Positions 32,877 through 41,207 of a DNA stretch of 64,000 nt are shown one piece after another. Position 1 is the stretch's first letter, and each line of letters begins with the position of its first letter. A program made the translations under genes and the position numbers. The notes beneath the pieces were generated by a model. That model was not told the DNA's origin and did no database searches. It worked only from the letters and a program-made list of their open reading frames with translations. Source of the stretch: 21-14-0-10-47-8 sp966211455 (GTDB lineage Bacteria > Bdellovibrionota > Bdellovibrionia > Bdellovibrionales > Bdellovibrionaceae); assembly GCA_966211455.1 (NCBI GenBank), contig CBIHNI010000003.1, forward strand, positions 183,169-247,168, given 5' to 3'.

Positions 32877-34694
32877 TTAACGATCCCAAAATTCTCGTTG
32901 CGCGCGGGCCTGCTCTTTAAACATCGCCAGGCCATCAATATACTGAGCATTTACCTGAAGCGCATAGTCCCTGGCCAGCGAATCTTCGCGGTAATTCAGA
33001 TCCACGACGAATTCAGGCTTCCAATCTTCCGGCGGGAACTGGGCTTCGGGAGAAGCGGCCCAAATCAAAATACGCGGGCCTTCGAGCTGCATGGTCACGA
33101 TTTCATCGCGGCTGCGTTTTTGCTGATCGCCATGCTCCAACCTGTAATTTCGTGAACGCACGGAAAACGCCAATGCATGAGGCACGACCTTCATCAACAC
33201 AGGCAAGGTTCCGCCACCACCCCAAATCGCAACCGAATCCGTGTCGCCCGTGATCTGCGAAAACAACGCGCGGAATCCGTCCAGATCGGTGTTGTGTGAA
33301 TACCAAACCTGATTTTTTCGCACCAAGGTGTTGGCGCTTTCCAGCTCACTGACGATCGTGCTTCGGTAAGGACTCCAGTTGAAAATTCCGGCTTTCAATG
33401 GCGAGGTCACGGCTGCTGCGTCCATCCCCAGCTTTTCCAACAGCTTCATCGCATCGGTCAGATCATCCGCTTCAAAATCGATGGCAAAAACCGGGCGACT
33501 TTTTTGTTGGAAGTAAGCTTGTTGTTCGATCGGCGTGCGGCTGTGAAATACAGGATGCCCCAAAAGGGCCGCGAAATGCCGAGTTTGAAACGGCGTTGCC
33601 ATCCATTCATAAAGTGTGGGCTGATCCAAAGCTGATCCTTGATCCAGACGGAAAAAGTTAATTTTCTGGCGACCCTTCAACCACTGACGAATCCAGTTCC
33701 AACGGCCAAATTCTTGTGAGCGCGGAAGAACGCTGCGATCCGCCGGGGCCTGCGCTTGCCAATCCAGCAAAACCGACAGCTGATGGAAATTGTGAACCAT
33801 CGGCGCCAGCTTGATATGCGCGCCCTCTGGGATTTGTCTTCGAGTCAGCTCGGCTTCAAGCGCGTCCAAGCTTTCCAGATGTTCGGCTGCCATTTGATGA
33901 ATCGAAAAAATCGGTGCGGGTCCAAATGGACATTTGCCAAGCTCCATCGCCCAATCCCACCACACACCGGTGCGAATAAATTCGCGAATCCACGTGTCGG
34001 TCTTGGGTGTTCGCAGGCTCATCAGCACGCGCCGAGGCGGCAGCAGGCTCGTCACCATTTGGATCTGTTGCAGGCTTAACAGGTCATCACGCAGTTCAAA
34101 ATAATCGACATCGAAATTTCGGATGCGGGCCTGCAGGCTTTCGACGCTTTGAAAATGTGTCGGTAACAATGTCAGAATCCCGCCCAGATTGCGGAACTCG
34201 TCATTGAAGATCTTTTCTTCGACCGGGTTGGGAGCTTCGATGCCTTCGGGCATGATGTATTCATCGGTCGCGTGATGGCGATAGCGCTCTTCGCGCAAAG
34301 GCAGGCGCTGCAGATATTCGTCCAAAGGCGACATCTCAGGATTCAGACGCGGGCGATTCAAAAAAATGCGTCCCAATGCATCGGTCTTCCGGCGCACCCA
34401 CAGCCGACGGCAGCTTTCAGGGATTTCTTGCAAAGAAAATCCGGCGCCCAAGGCGATGACGAAATCTGTCTGCGATTGCAGAATTTGATCGAAGACCTGC
34501 ACTTCCAGTTTTCGAAACTGCGCTTCGCCGATGTCCTTGAAAATTTGACTGATGGTCTGTCCTTCGCGAAACTCGATTTCGCGGTCCAGATCAAAAAATT
34601 TGACGTTCGGGTGGCTGTCTTTCCAATAGGTTTTCAGTCTCTCGAGCAGATGAGACTTGCCTGTTCCGCGGTGACCAATCAGAACCAGCTTCAT
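32877..34694 (-). CDS. Trifunctional shikimate kinase / 3-dehydroquinate dehydratase (type I) / shikimate dehydrogenase
   Basis: 605 residues from the ATG at 34694. Residues 1-165: shikimate kinase with P-loop GHRGTGKS (7-14), DLDREI (35-40) and GEAQFRKLE (57-65). Residues about 172-370: type I dehydroquinate dehydratase with FELRDD (199-204), His266 in FSIHQM and Schiff-base Lys295 in HIKLAPM, plus SALDQP near 356. Residues about 373-605: shikimate dehydrogenase with GHPVFHSRTP (379-388), Lys434 in VTSPLK, Asp470 in HNTD, GGGGT (492-496) and Gln595 in FKEQA. All key residues I can name are present, so each unit is probably active. The kinase-dehydratase-dehydrogenase order equals the C-terminal half of the eukaryotic AROM protein. 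It overlaps aroA by 4 bases. Confidence 0.9.
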   Translation of the reverse strand: MKLVLIGHRGTGKSHLLERLKTYWKDSHPNVKFFDLDREIEFREGQTISQIFKDIGEAQFRKLEVQVFDQILQSQTDFVIALGAGFSLQEIPESCRRLWVRRKTDALGRIFLNRPRLNPEMSPLDEYLQRLPLREERYRHHATDEYIMPEGIEAPNPVEEKIFNDEFRNLGGILTLLPTHFQSVESLQARIRNFDVDYFELRDDLLSLQQIQMVTSLLPPRRVLMSLRTPKTDTWIREFIRTGVWWDWAMELGKCPFGPAPIFSIHQMAAEHLESLDALEAELTRRQIPEGAHIKLAPMVHNFHQLSVLLDWQAQAPADRSVLPRSQEFGRWNWIRQWLKGRQKINFFRLDQGSALDQPTLYEWMATPFQTRHFAALLGHPVFHSRTPIEQQAYFQQKSRPVFAIDFEADDLTDAMKLLEKLGMDAAAVTSPLKAGIFNWSPYRSTIVSELESANTLVRKNQVWYSHNTDLDGFRALFSQITGDTDSVAIWGGGGTLPVLMKVVPHALAFSVRSRNYRLEHGDQQKRSRDEIVTMQLEGPRILIWAASPEAQFPPEDWKPEFVVDLNYREDSLARDYALQVNAQYIDGLAMFKEQARAQREFWDR

Positions 34695-35863
34695 GGCTTC
34701 ACACTCAGGGCTTGCCAAAATTCAGGATAACTTTTGCTGACCACATTGGCGTTTTGAATTTGAACTTCATATCCCATCAGCTTGAACAATCCCGCCGCCA
34801 TGGCCATGCGGTGATCTTGATCGGGATCAAAACTGAAAGATTTGAGTCGGAATTGTTTTCCTTGGCCGACGATATGCAGGCCGTCCGGTTTCGCCGAGCA
34901 AATAAATCCCGCCAATTGCAGCAGTTCGGCCGTCTTTGCGATGCGATTGGATTCTTTGTGCACAAGATGAGGCGCGCCTCGCAACCAAGATTCGCCTTTT
35001 GCAAACGCGCACAAGGTCGCCAGCACCGGGAAAAGATCGGGAGAATTGTTCAGATCCACATCGATCGCTTTCAAGGCATCCGGCTTTTTGATGGCCAGAT
35101 GTGTTCCATTGAGATGAACACCGACACCCATTTTTTTAAGAATCGAAATAAATTCGAAATCCGGCTGGAAGCTCGATTTGGTCGCGTTCGTGATAATGGC
35201 TTCACCTTGCAGGGCTCCCGCCGCCGCGATCGCAAATGCGGAACTGTAATCGGGCTCCATTAGAATATCGAAATGATTCGCCTTCTGACCGGCCGGGACC
35301 GTCCAGTGATGTCCTTTTTGCTCGACGTGCATGCCGATCGCTTGCGCCATTTGAACGCTCATTTGCCAGTAGCCTTCGGACACGCCAGGCTTCATTTCAA
35401 ACTGCAAATCGAACGGAAGATTCCAGCTGTTCAAAAGCAATGCGGTCGCAAACTGGCTTGAACTGTTGCGGTGAACCTGCAAAGGGATCAAAGGCCTTTT
35501 CCAACCTTCGCTTTGAATCAAAATTTGATCCGGCAAAAGCTGGCAAGAAACGGACAGCTGTTCCAGCATGTAAACCAAATCGTCATGCGGCCGCGCCAAC
35601 AAGCGTTTGCTACCGGTCAGATGAAAAAGACCTTTTTCACGCGATGCCCGCAAAGCCAGGAAACGAATCACCGTTCCCGCTTCACCACAGTTCATTTCCT
35701 TTTTCTGGATGAAAGAGACAATTGCCTGTTTCATATGGCGAACATCATCGCAGTTGGAATTTCCCTGAATTTGAATTTGCGGAAAATAGCTTTGAATCAA
35801 AAGAGCCCGGTTCATCATCGATTTCGAAGCGGGAATTTCGCCTTGGAATCGAAAGTGGCTCAT
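34691..35863 (-). CDS. aroA: EPSP synthase (3-phosphoshikimate 1-carboxyvinyltransferase)
   Basis: 390 residues. PASKSMMNRALL (phosphate and substrate site), GEAGTVIRFLA in place of the usual GNAGT, SSQFATALLL, PDYSSAFAIAAAG, NSPDLFPVLATLCAFAKG, HKESNRI and DHRMAMA are conserved. Somewhat shorter than typical enzymes (about 430). Joins phosphoenolpyruvate to shikimate 3-phosphate. Overlaps aroB upstream and the trifunctional gene downstream by 4 bases each. Confidence 0.94.
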   Translation of the reverse strand: MSHFRFQGEIPASKSMMNRALLIQSYFPQIQIQGNSNCDDVRHMKQAIVSFIQKKEMNCGEAGTVIRFLALRASREKGLFHLTGSKRLLARPHDDLVYMLEQLSVSCQLLPDQILIQSEGWKRPLIPLQVHRNSSSQFATALLLNSWNLPFDLQFEMKPGVSEGYWQMSVQMAQAIGMHVEQKGHHWTVPAGQKANHFDILMEPDYSSAFAIAAAGALQGEAIITNATKSSFQPDFEFISILKKMGVGVHLNGTHLAIKKPDALKAIDVDLNNSPDLFPVLATLCAFAKGESWLRGAPHLVHKESNRIAKTAELLQLAGFICSAKPDGLHIVGQGKQFRLKSFSFDPDQDHRMAMAAGLFKLMGYEVQIQNANVVSKSYPEFWQALSVKP

Positions 35864-36855
35864 GCTTTCTGCCTTTCGATTTCTTTCAAGATCTCCAAAA
35901 TCGAAACGGACTTGATCACCGGCTTTCCCGGCTTTTCCAAAAAGATAAATCGAAGCTTCGAATCGCCAACGCGTTTCTTATCTTGTGAAAGATAATGGGT
36001 TGGATTCTGCAGACGTCGCAGGTTGGGACGGTGATCCGGAATCCCTGCTAAAAAACTTTTCAGTATTTTTTTAAAGCGGCTCCATTCCAGCGCGAAACCA
36101 AGACCCATCAAGACAGCCTGGCCATGCGAAAGGCCCAGCTCGGCCTCGAATACATGACCAACCGTATGGCCAAAATTGAGAAGATGCCGAATTCCCTTCT
36201 TTTCCGAGGGATCTTTGGCCACGATCTTGTATTTGCCGTCGATCAGACGTGGCAGAAATTTCCATAGGCTGTTCGCATCCCACTTTTTAATCTGGGCAAA
36301 TGCTTTCCACAAAGGACCGCCTTCAAGAAGAGAAATCTTGATCGCTTCGCCAAAGGCATCCTGAATGCGCTCTTCTGGCTGCTGCGATAAAAGATCTTCG
36401 ATCAGCCAAACTTGGGAAGGGTGATGAAAAGTTCCGATTTGATTTTTGATTCCTGCCACATTCAAAGCGTTTTTTCCGCCATGAGCTGAATCGATCGCGG
36501 CCAGCCATGTACTGGGGACTTGCACCAAGGAAACCCCTCGCTTCAAAATGCTGGCGACAAATCCGGCGAAATCACCGACCGATCCCCCGCCGACGCAAAT
36601 CACCTGCAAGGGCCGCTCGGAAATCTGTGCGGTCAATTCGACAATTTTTTCCATTTGTGCGGGAAAACTTTGAAGGTCTTTCAGGTTCTCGCCGGATTGC
36701 AAGGCGATCTGATTGGGAAAGTTTCCGATCCATTGACTGAACTTTGGATTCTGCAAAAGAATCCGATCAAAAAGAACGATCGAAGCTTGGGGTCGAAAAG
36801 CTTTGGCCGCAGGGAACTGTTTCGAAAATTTCAGCTGCGGCTTGACGAACTTCAA
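35860..36855 (-). CDS. aroB: 3-dehydroquinate synthase
   Basis: 331 residues. NAD-binding GGGSVGDFAGFVAS (89-102), RGVSLVQVPSTWLAAIDSAHGGK, GEAIKISLL, EKKGIRHLLNFGHTVGHVFE and HGQAV cover the cofactor and zinc-binding regions. Cyclises DAHP to 3-dehydroquinate. It starts inside the stop of dppF (4-base overlap), so the shikimate genes look like the distal part of the dipeptide transport operon. Confidence 0.95.
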   Translation of the reverse strand: MKFVKPQLKFSKQFPAAKAFRPQASIVLFDRILLQNPKFSQWIGNFPNQIALQSGENLKDLQSFPAQMEKIVELTAQISERPLQVICVGGGSVGDFAGFVASILKRGVSLVQVPSTWLAAIDSAHGGKNALNVAGIKNQIGTFHHPSQVWLIEDLLSQQPEERIQDAFGEAIKISLLEGGPLWKAFAQIKKWDANSLWKFLPRLIDGKYKIVAKDPSEKKGIRHLLNFGHTVGHVFEAELGLSHGQAVLMGLGFALEWSRFKKILKSFLAGIPDHRPNLRRLQNPTHYLSQDKKRVGDSKLRFIFLEKPGKPVIKSVSILEILKEIERQKA

Positions 36856-37805
36856 TGATTTGACTCCAAGATTTTTTCAGCATGGTGGCAAGCCACCTGC
36901 GTCTTCGAGACCTGACGAAGCTCTGGGACCTGCTGTTTGCACATTTCGGTCATATAAGGACAACGCGTGTGGAAGCTGCATCCTGAAGGTGGATTCAGTG
37001 GCGAAGGAAGCTCGGTGGCGTCGACGACTTCGGTTGAATCGGTATGACCTAGCTTTGGCGTACTTCGCAAAAGCAAACGTGTATAAGGATGCAGTGGATT
37101 CTTGAAAATCTCGTCCCGAGAAGCGATTTCAACGATTTTCCCCAGGTACATCACAGCCACACGATGAGCCAAGAACCGAACCACACCCAGGTCATGCGAA
37201 ATAAACAGATAGCTAAGACCTTTTTGCTGCTGCAGATCCAAAAGCAAATTTAAAACCTGCGCTTGCACCGAAACGTCCAGTGCCGATACCGGCTCATCAC
37301 AGACAATCAGCTCGGGCTTTGTCACCAAGGCGCGGGCAATACCCACACGCTGGCGCTGACCACCGCTAAGCATATGCGGATAGCGCTCTAAAATTTCGGG
37401 GCGAAGACCGACAAGCTTTGCCGTGCTTTCCACCAGCTCTTTGATTTCGGCCGCCGGCACATCCCGGATTTTTAAAGGCTCGGCAATGATATCGAAAATC
37501 TTCTTTCGCGGATTGATCGAAGAATAAGGATCTTGAAAGATCATCTGCATATAGCCCGGCAGATCTTTCGAACCGATGCCTTCTAGATCTTTCCCACCGA
37601 TCGAAACTTTGCCTTCGGTGGGAGCTTCAATGCGCAAAAGAACTTTCGCCAATGTGCTTTTCCCGCAGCCGGATTCACCGACCAACGCTAAAGTTTCCCC
37701 AGGCGCAACAGAAAGGCTGACCCCGCGCAAAGCTTGCACCTGCAGTGGCTTTTTAAAAGCACGCGGAGAAACGAAGGTTTTCTTCAGATTTTCAATCGAT
37801 AACAC
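36852..37805 (-). CDS. dppF: Dipeptide ABC transporter ATP-binding protein DppF-like
   Basis: 317 residues; GTG start sharing one base with the stop of the preceding small gene (TAGTG), with an AAGGAAGAG ribosome site. Walker A GESGCGKS, signature LSGGQRQRVGIARAL, Walker B LIVCDEPVSALD and the Opp/Dpp C-terminal Cys cluster region (CSFHTRCPYMTEMC), which can bind an iron-sulfur cluster in some homologues. Energises peptide import with DppD. Confidence 0.92.
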   Translation of the reverse strand: MLSIENLKKTFVSPRAFKKPLQVQALRGVSLSVAPGETLALVGESGCGKSTLAKVLLRIEAPTEGKVSIGGKDLEGIGSKDLPGYMQMIFQDPYSSINPRKKIFDIIAEPLKIRDVPAAEIKELVESTAKLVGLRPEILERYPHMLSGGQRQRVGIARALVTKPELIVCDEPVSALDVSVQAQVLNLLLDLQQQKGLSYLFISHDLGVVRFLAHRVAVMYLGKIVEIASRDEIFKNPLHPYTRLLLRSTPKLGHTDSTEVVDATELPSPLNPPSGCSFHTRCPYMTEMCKQQVPELRQVSKTQVACHHAEKILESNH

Positions 37806-38170
37806 TATTTTGTCTCTTCCTTAAAGCGGTCTTTGGCTTGACGAACCGACGCCTTGAAATTTTCAAATGCGGTCGAAGCACCATTTTTCACGTCTTCCCA
37901 AGCTTTGCCTGAAGAAGCTTTCAGCTTTTGCAGCTGGCTTTGCACTTCGGCTTGGTCTTTTTTCAGACTTTGGATTTGCGATTCCATATCCTGTTTCGCC
38001 GAGCCGCTGGCATGTTTGGCCTTTTCTTGCATTTCGCGAATTTCAGATTTCATGTTCTCGAAGCCTTGCTCGAGCTCTTTTTCAACTTTCGCTTTCTTAT
38101 CTTTGATATCTTCGGCGTGCGTGACCCCGAATGAAATACCCAAAAGCAAAACTAGGACGGTCCATTTCAT
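37805..38170 (-). CDS. Small secreted coiled-coil protein inside the dpp operon
   Basis: 121 residues from the ATG at 38170 (AAGGAG site); an upstream in-frame start would read through dppD coding. Signal peptide ending GVTHAED (about residue 20). The mature protein is Lys/Glu/Gln-rich with heptad-like spacing (KAKVEKELEQGFENMKSEI), so a long helical coiled coil is likely. No family recognised. It overlaps dppD by 4 bases and dppF by 1, so it is an integral member of the operon. A periplasmic structural or chaperone-like role is possible. Confidence 0.8.
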   Translation of the reverse strand: MKWTVLVLLLGISFGVTHAEDIKDKKAKVEKELEQGFENMKSEIREMQEKAKHASGSAKQDMESQIQSLKKDQAEVQSQLQKLKASSGKAWEDVKNGASTAFENFKASVRQAKDRFKEETK

Positions 38171-39168
38171 GAAAGACTCCTTGGTTGATGAGAAGGTGCG
38201 ATTAAAGGTTTGATACAACGAGCTTCGCGATCCGGCGTTAATTGGGACAGAGCGATCGGCCCTTGCTCACAACGAGCTTCTTTGTAAATGCAACGTGGGC
38301 TGAGCTGACATCCCTGCGGACGCTGACCTAAATGCGGAACCATACCGGTGATCGTTGGCAGACGGAAGTCTTTCGATTCGTGCGCATGCAAAGCCGGCAG
38401 ACATTTCAAAAGTCCTTCCGTGTAAGGATGGGTCGGTTTTTGAATCACCTCCATCGCTTTGCCCTCTTCGACGATTTCACCGGCATACATAACCAGCAAA
38501 CGATCGGTATTTTGTGCAATGACACCCAGATCGTGCGAAACCAAAATCAAAGACATTTTCTTTTCTTTTCGCAGCTTCTGCAGAAGGCTTAGGATCTGCT
38601 TTTGGATGGTCACATCCAGGGCTGTCGTCGGCTCGTCGGCGATCAAGATTTTAGGCGAGCAGGCGATTGCCATGGCGATCATCACACGTTGGCTCATCCC
38701 GCCCGACAGTTCGTGCGGATAAGCTTTCAGCCGCGACTGTGGATCCGGGATCCCCACTTGCTGCAAAAGCTCGATCACTTTCGCACGTAAAGATTCTTTG
38801 GGGATATTTTGGTGGATACGCAAAACTTCGCCGATTTGATATTCGACATTGAAGCATGGGTTCAGGCTCGACATCGGATCCTGAAAGATCATCGAAATTT
38901 CAGATCCGCGGATGTTCAGCTTCTGATTTTCTGGAAGCTTGCGGATATCCTGGCCTTTAAACAAAATTTCGCCGCTGGAAACAATGGCGTTGCTGGCAAG
39001 CAAATCAAAGATGGCAAGGCTCGTAACACTTTTTCCGGATCCCGATTCACCGACGATGCCCAGCGCTTCGCCTTCTTCCAATTTGAAATTGATATCGCGA
39101 AGAGCGTGAATCACGCCGCCCGAGGTAGAGAAATGGATATTGAGATTTTTGACTTCCAGTAGACTCAT
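38167..39168 (-). CDS. dppD: Dipeptide ABC transporter ATP-binding protein DppD-like
   Basis: 333 residues. Walker A GESGSGKS, signature LSGGMSQRVMIAMAI, Walker B ILIADEPTTALD, switch SHDLGVIAQ and the Opp/Dpp C-terminal GCQLSPRC region. Partner of DppF. Its ATG overlaps dppC and its stop overlaps the coiled-coil gene, 4 bases each. Confidence 0.93.
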   Translation of the reverse strand: MSLLEVKNLNIHFSTSGGVIHALRDINFKLEEGEALGIVGESGSGKSVTSLAIFDLLASNAIVSSGEILFKGQDIRKLPENQKLNIRGSEISMIFQDPMSSLNPCFNVEYQIGEVLRIHQNIPKESLRAKVIELLQQVGIPDPQSRLKAYPHELSGGMSQRVMIAMAIACSPKILIADEPTTALDVTIQKQILSLLQKLRKEKKMSLILVSHDLGVIAQNTDRLLVMYAGEIVEEGKAMEVIQKPTHPYTEGLLKCLPALHAHESKDFRLPTITGMVPHLGQRPQGCQLSPRCIYKEARCEQGPIALSQLTPDREARCIKPLIAPSHQPRSLS

Positions 39169-40016
39169 GCGCGTTTCACCTTTGGATCAAGTGCATCACG
39201 AAGGCCATCACCCAGCAAATTGAAAGCGATCACCACGACCAAAATACATAGACCTGGCAAGGTCACAAGCCACGAAGCCGATTCAATATACGCACGCGAA
39301 TCCGAAAGCATGGTTCCCCATTCCGGAGTCGGAGGCTGTGCCCCCAGACCCAAAAATCCCAAGGCGGCCGCATTCAAGATTCCATCACTGAACCCGAAGC
39401 TGGCCTGGATCAGCAAGGGCGCCATGCAATTGGGAAGAATGTTGATGATATAAATGCGGAACCAAGAAGCGCCGAAACTTTTCGAAGCGACCACATAGTT
39501 CTTTTTCTTTTCGACCATGATCGAAGCCCGCACGATCCGAACCACATTCGGCAAAGTCACGATCCCAACCGCGATCACCGTGTTGATCAGGCTTGGACCC
39601 AAGATCGCAACGACCACGATGGCCAGCAAAATCGAAGGCAGCGCCAGCAGAATATCCATAAAGCGCATGATGACCGCATCAACCCAGCCGCCAAAAGATC
39701 CGGCCAACAACCCCAGCCACAAGCCAAAAAACAGATTGAAGGCGACAACGAAAAATCCGATGCCCAAAGACACACGCGAGCCGTAAATCAGACGCGACAA
39801 AAGATCGCGGCCCAGATCATCGGTTCCGACAAAAAATTGTGGAAGATGACCTTCGGCCCAAAATGGGGGTGCCCGCAAAAATTCAGGAAAAACGGAAATC
39901 GGTTCATGAGGAGCGAGCAAAGGCGCAAATAGCGCGATCAGGCTGACCAGCACAACCAGACACAACCCCAGCACCGCTCCGCGATTCTGACGAAAGAGAT
40001 ACCAAAATTCAATCAC
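39165..40016 (-). CDS. dppC: Dipeptide ABC transporter permease DppC-like
   Basis: 283 residues with about six membrane segments. Starts FRQNRGAVLGLCLVVLVSLIALFAPLLAP, the usual OppC/DppC N-terminal helix, and includes GTDDLGRDLLSRLIYGSR and the EAA-type coupling loop near KSFGASWFRIYIINILPN. Inner-membrane channel half. Overlaps dppB by 4 bases. Confidence 0.93.
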   Translation of the reverse strand: MIEFWYLFRQNRGAVLGLCLVVLVSLIALFAPLLAPHEPISVFPEFLRAPPFWAEGHLPQFFVGTDDLGRDLLSRLIYGSRVSLGIGFFVVAFNLFFGLWLGLLAGSFGGWVDAVIMRFMDILLALPSILLAIVVVAILGPSLINTVIAVGIVTLPNVVRIVRASIMVEKKKNYVVASKSFGASWFRIYIINILPNCMAPLLIQASFGFSDGILNAAALGFLGLGAQPPTPEWGTMLSDSRAYIESASWLVTLPGLCILVVVIAFNLLGDGLRDALDPKVKRA

Positions 40017-41026
40017 GACTGAGTCCTCATGCGTGGGTAAACCCAGAGATAAACAACGTCCACAATCAAGTTCACCATGACAATCAAGAAAGCCAGATAC
40101 AAAACGCCGGCTTGAATCACCGGATAGTCTCGGGCTTCAACCGATTTGACCAGCCAGCGGCCAATACCTGGCCACGAGAAAATCGTCTCGGTTAGAACCG
40201 CGCCGGTCAGCAAAGTTCCCACCAAAAGACCAATCACGGTCACGATCGGGATTAAGGCGTTACGAAGAGCGTGAATAAAGACCACGCGGAAAGAGTTCAA
40301 ACCTTTCGCCTTTGCCGTACGCACGAAATCTTCACCCAAAACTTCGAGCAACGAAGAGCGGGTCATACGTGCCATCACCGCCAGGGGAATCGTTCCCAAA
40401 ACGATCGCCGGCAGCACCAGATGTTTCAAAGCCGAAAAGAAAGCGGCCGAACCTTCTTCGGTGAACCACGAATCGATCAGCATAAAACCAGTTTTAAATG
40501 GGATGTCGTACATCACATCCATGCGGCCCGAAACCGGAAACCAGCCCAGATTGACCGAAAATAGAATCACAAGGATCAAGCCCCACCAGAAAATCGGCAT
40601 CGAATATCCAACCAGGGAAACGCCGATCACAGAATAATCAAAAAAGGAATTTCGTTTCACGGCCGCGATAATCCCCATCGGAATCCCGAAAAGGACGGAC
40701 CAAATCAATGCCACAACCGCAAGTTCGATGGTCGCCGGAAAGCGAGACCAGAATTCCTCTGAAACCGGACGGCGAGAAACGATGGATTCACCCATATTTC
40801 CCTGCATGGCATTTTTCACAAAAATAAAGTACTGTTCGACGACAGGCTTATCGAGACCAAAACGTTCGCGCATCTGTTGAACAACCTGTGGATCTCCACC
40901 GCGCTCGCCCAAAAGATTCAGGACCGGATCGCCAGGAATCAAACGAATCAAAGCAAATGCAATCACACTTGCCCCGATCAGTGTCGGAATCACCAATAAG
41001 AATTTTTTAAAGAATCCAAGTAACAA
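40013..41026 (-). CDS. dppB: Dipeptide ABC transporter permease DppB-like
   Basis: 337 residues with about six membrane segments. N-terminal helix followed by RLIPGDPVLNLLGERGG, the periplasmic loop typical of OppB/DppB; coupling loop DFVRTAKAKGLNSFRVVFIHALRN; SWPGIGRWLVKSVEARDYPVIQ near the end. Follows dppA after a 181-bp gap containing a terminator-like hairpin. Confidence 0.93.
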   Translation of the reverse strand: MLLGFFKKFLLVIPTLIGASVIAFALIRLIPGDPVLNLLGERGGDPQVVQQMRERFGLDKPVVEQYFIFVKNAMQGNMGESIVSRRPVSEEFWSRFPATIELAVVALIWSVLFGIPMGIIAAVKRNSFFDYSVIGVSLVGYSMPIFWWGLILVILFSVNLGWFPVSGRMDVMYDIPFKTGFMLIDSWFTEEGSAAFFSALKHLVLPAIVLGTIPLAVMARMTRSSLLEVLGEDFVRTAKAKGLNSFRVVFIHALRNALIPIVTVIGLLVGTLLTGAVLTETIFSWPGIGRWLVKSVEARDYPVIQAGVLYLAFLIVMVNLIVDVVYLWVYPRMRTQS

Positions 41027-41085
41027 GAAAAGCCTTCCAGAAAAAAATCAAAACCAACCCAAAACCCAGCCGTCCCCGCCCCCCT

Positions 41086-41123
41086 AAAAAAAGGAACTCT
41101 GAAAAGCAAAGCTTTTCAGAGTT
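41086..41123 (-). terminator. Intra-operon terminator between dppA and dppB
   Basis: A 13-bp perfect stem (41095-41107 with 41111-41123) and 3-base loop. Read on the minus strand it is followed by CC and seven T (41092-41086). Located between the binding-protein gene and the permease genes, it would keep dppA transcript levels above the rest, a common design in peptide ABC operons. Confidence 0.9.
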
Positions 41124-41207
41124 GAGCAAGTCCGAAGAGAGCCACGTCCAAAGAAAAAACACCATCGGACGCGCAAGCGAAGCAAAACCTCCGCTTGCCT
41201 AGAACCC

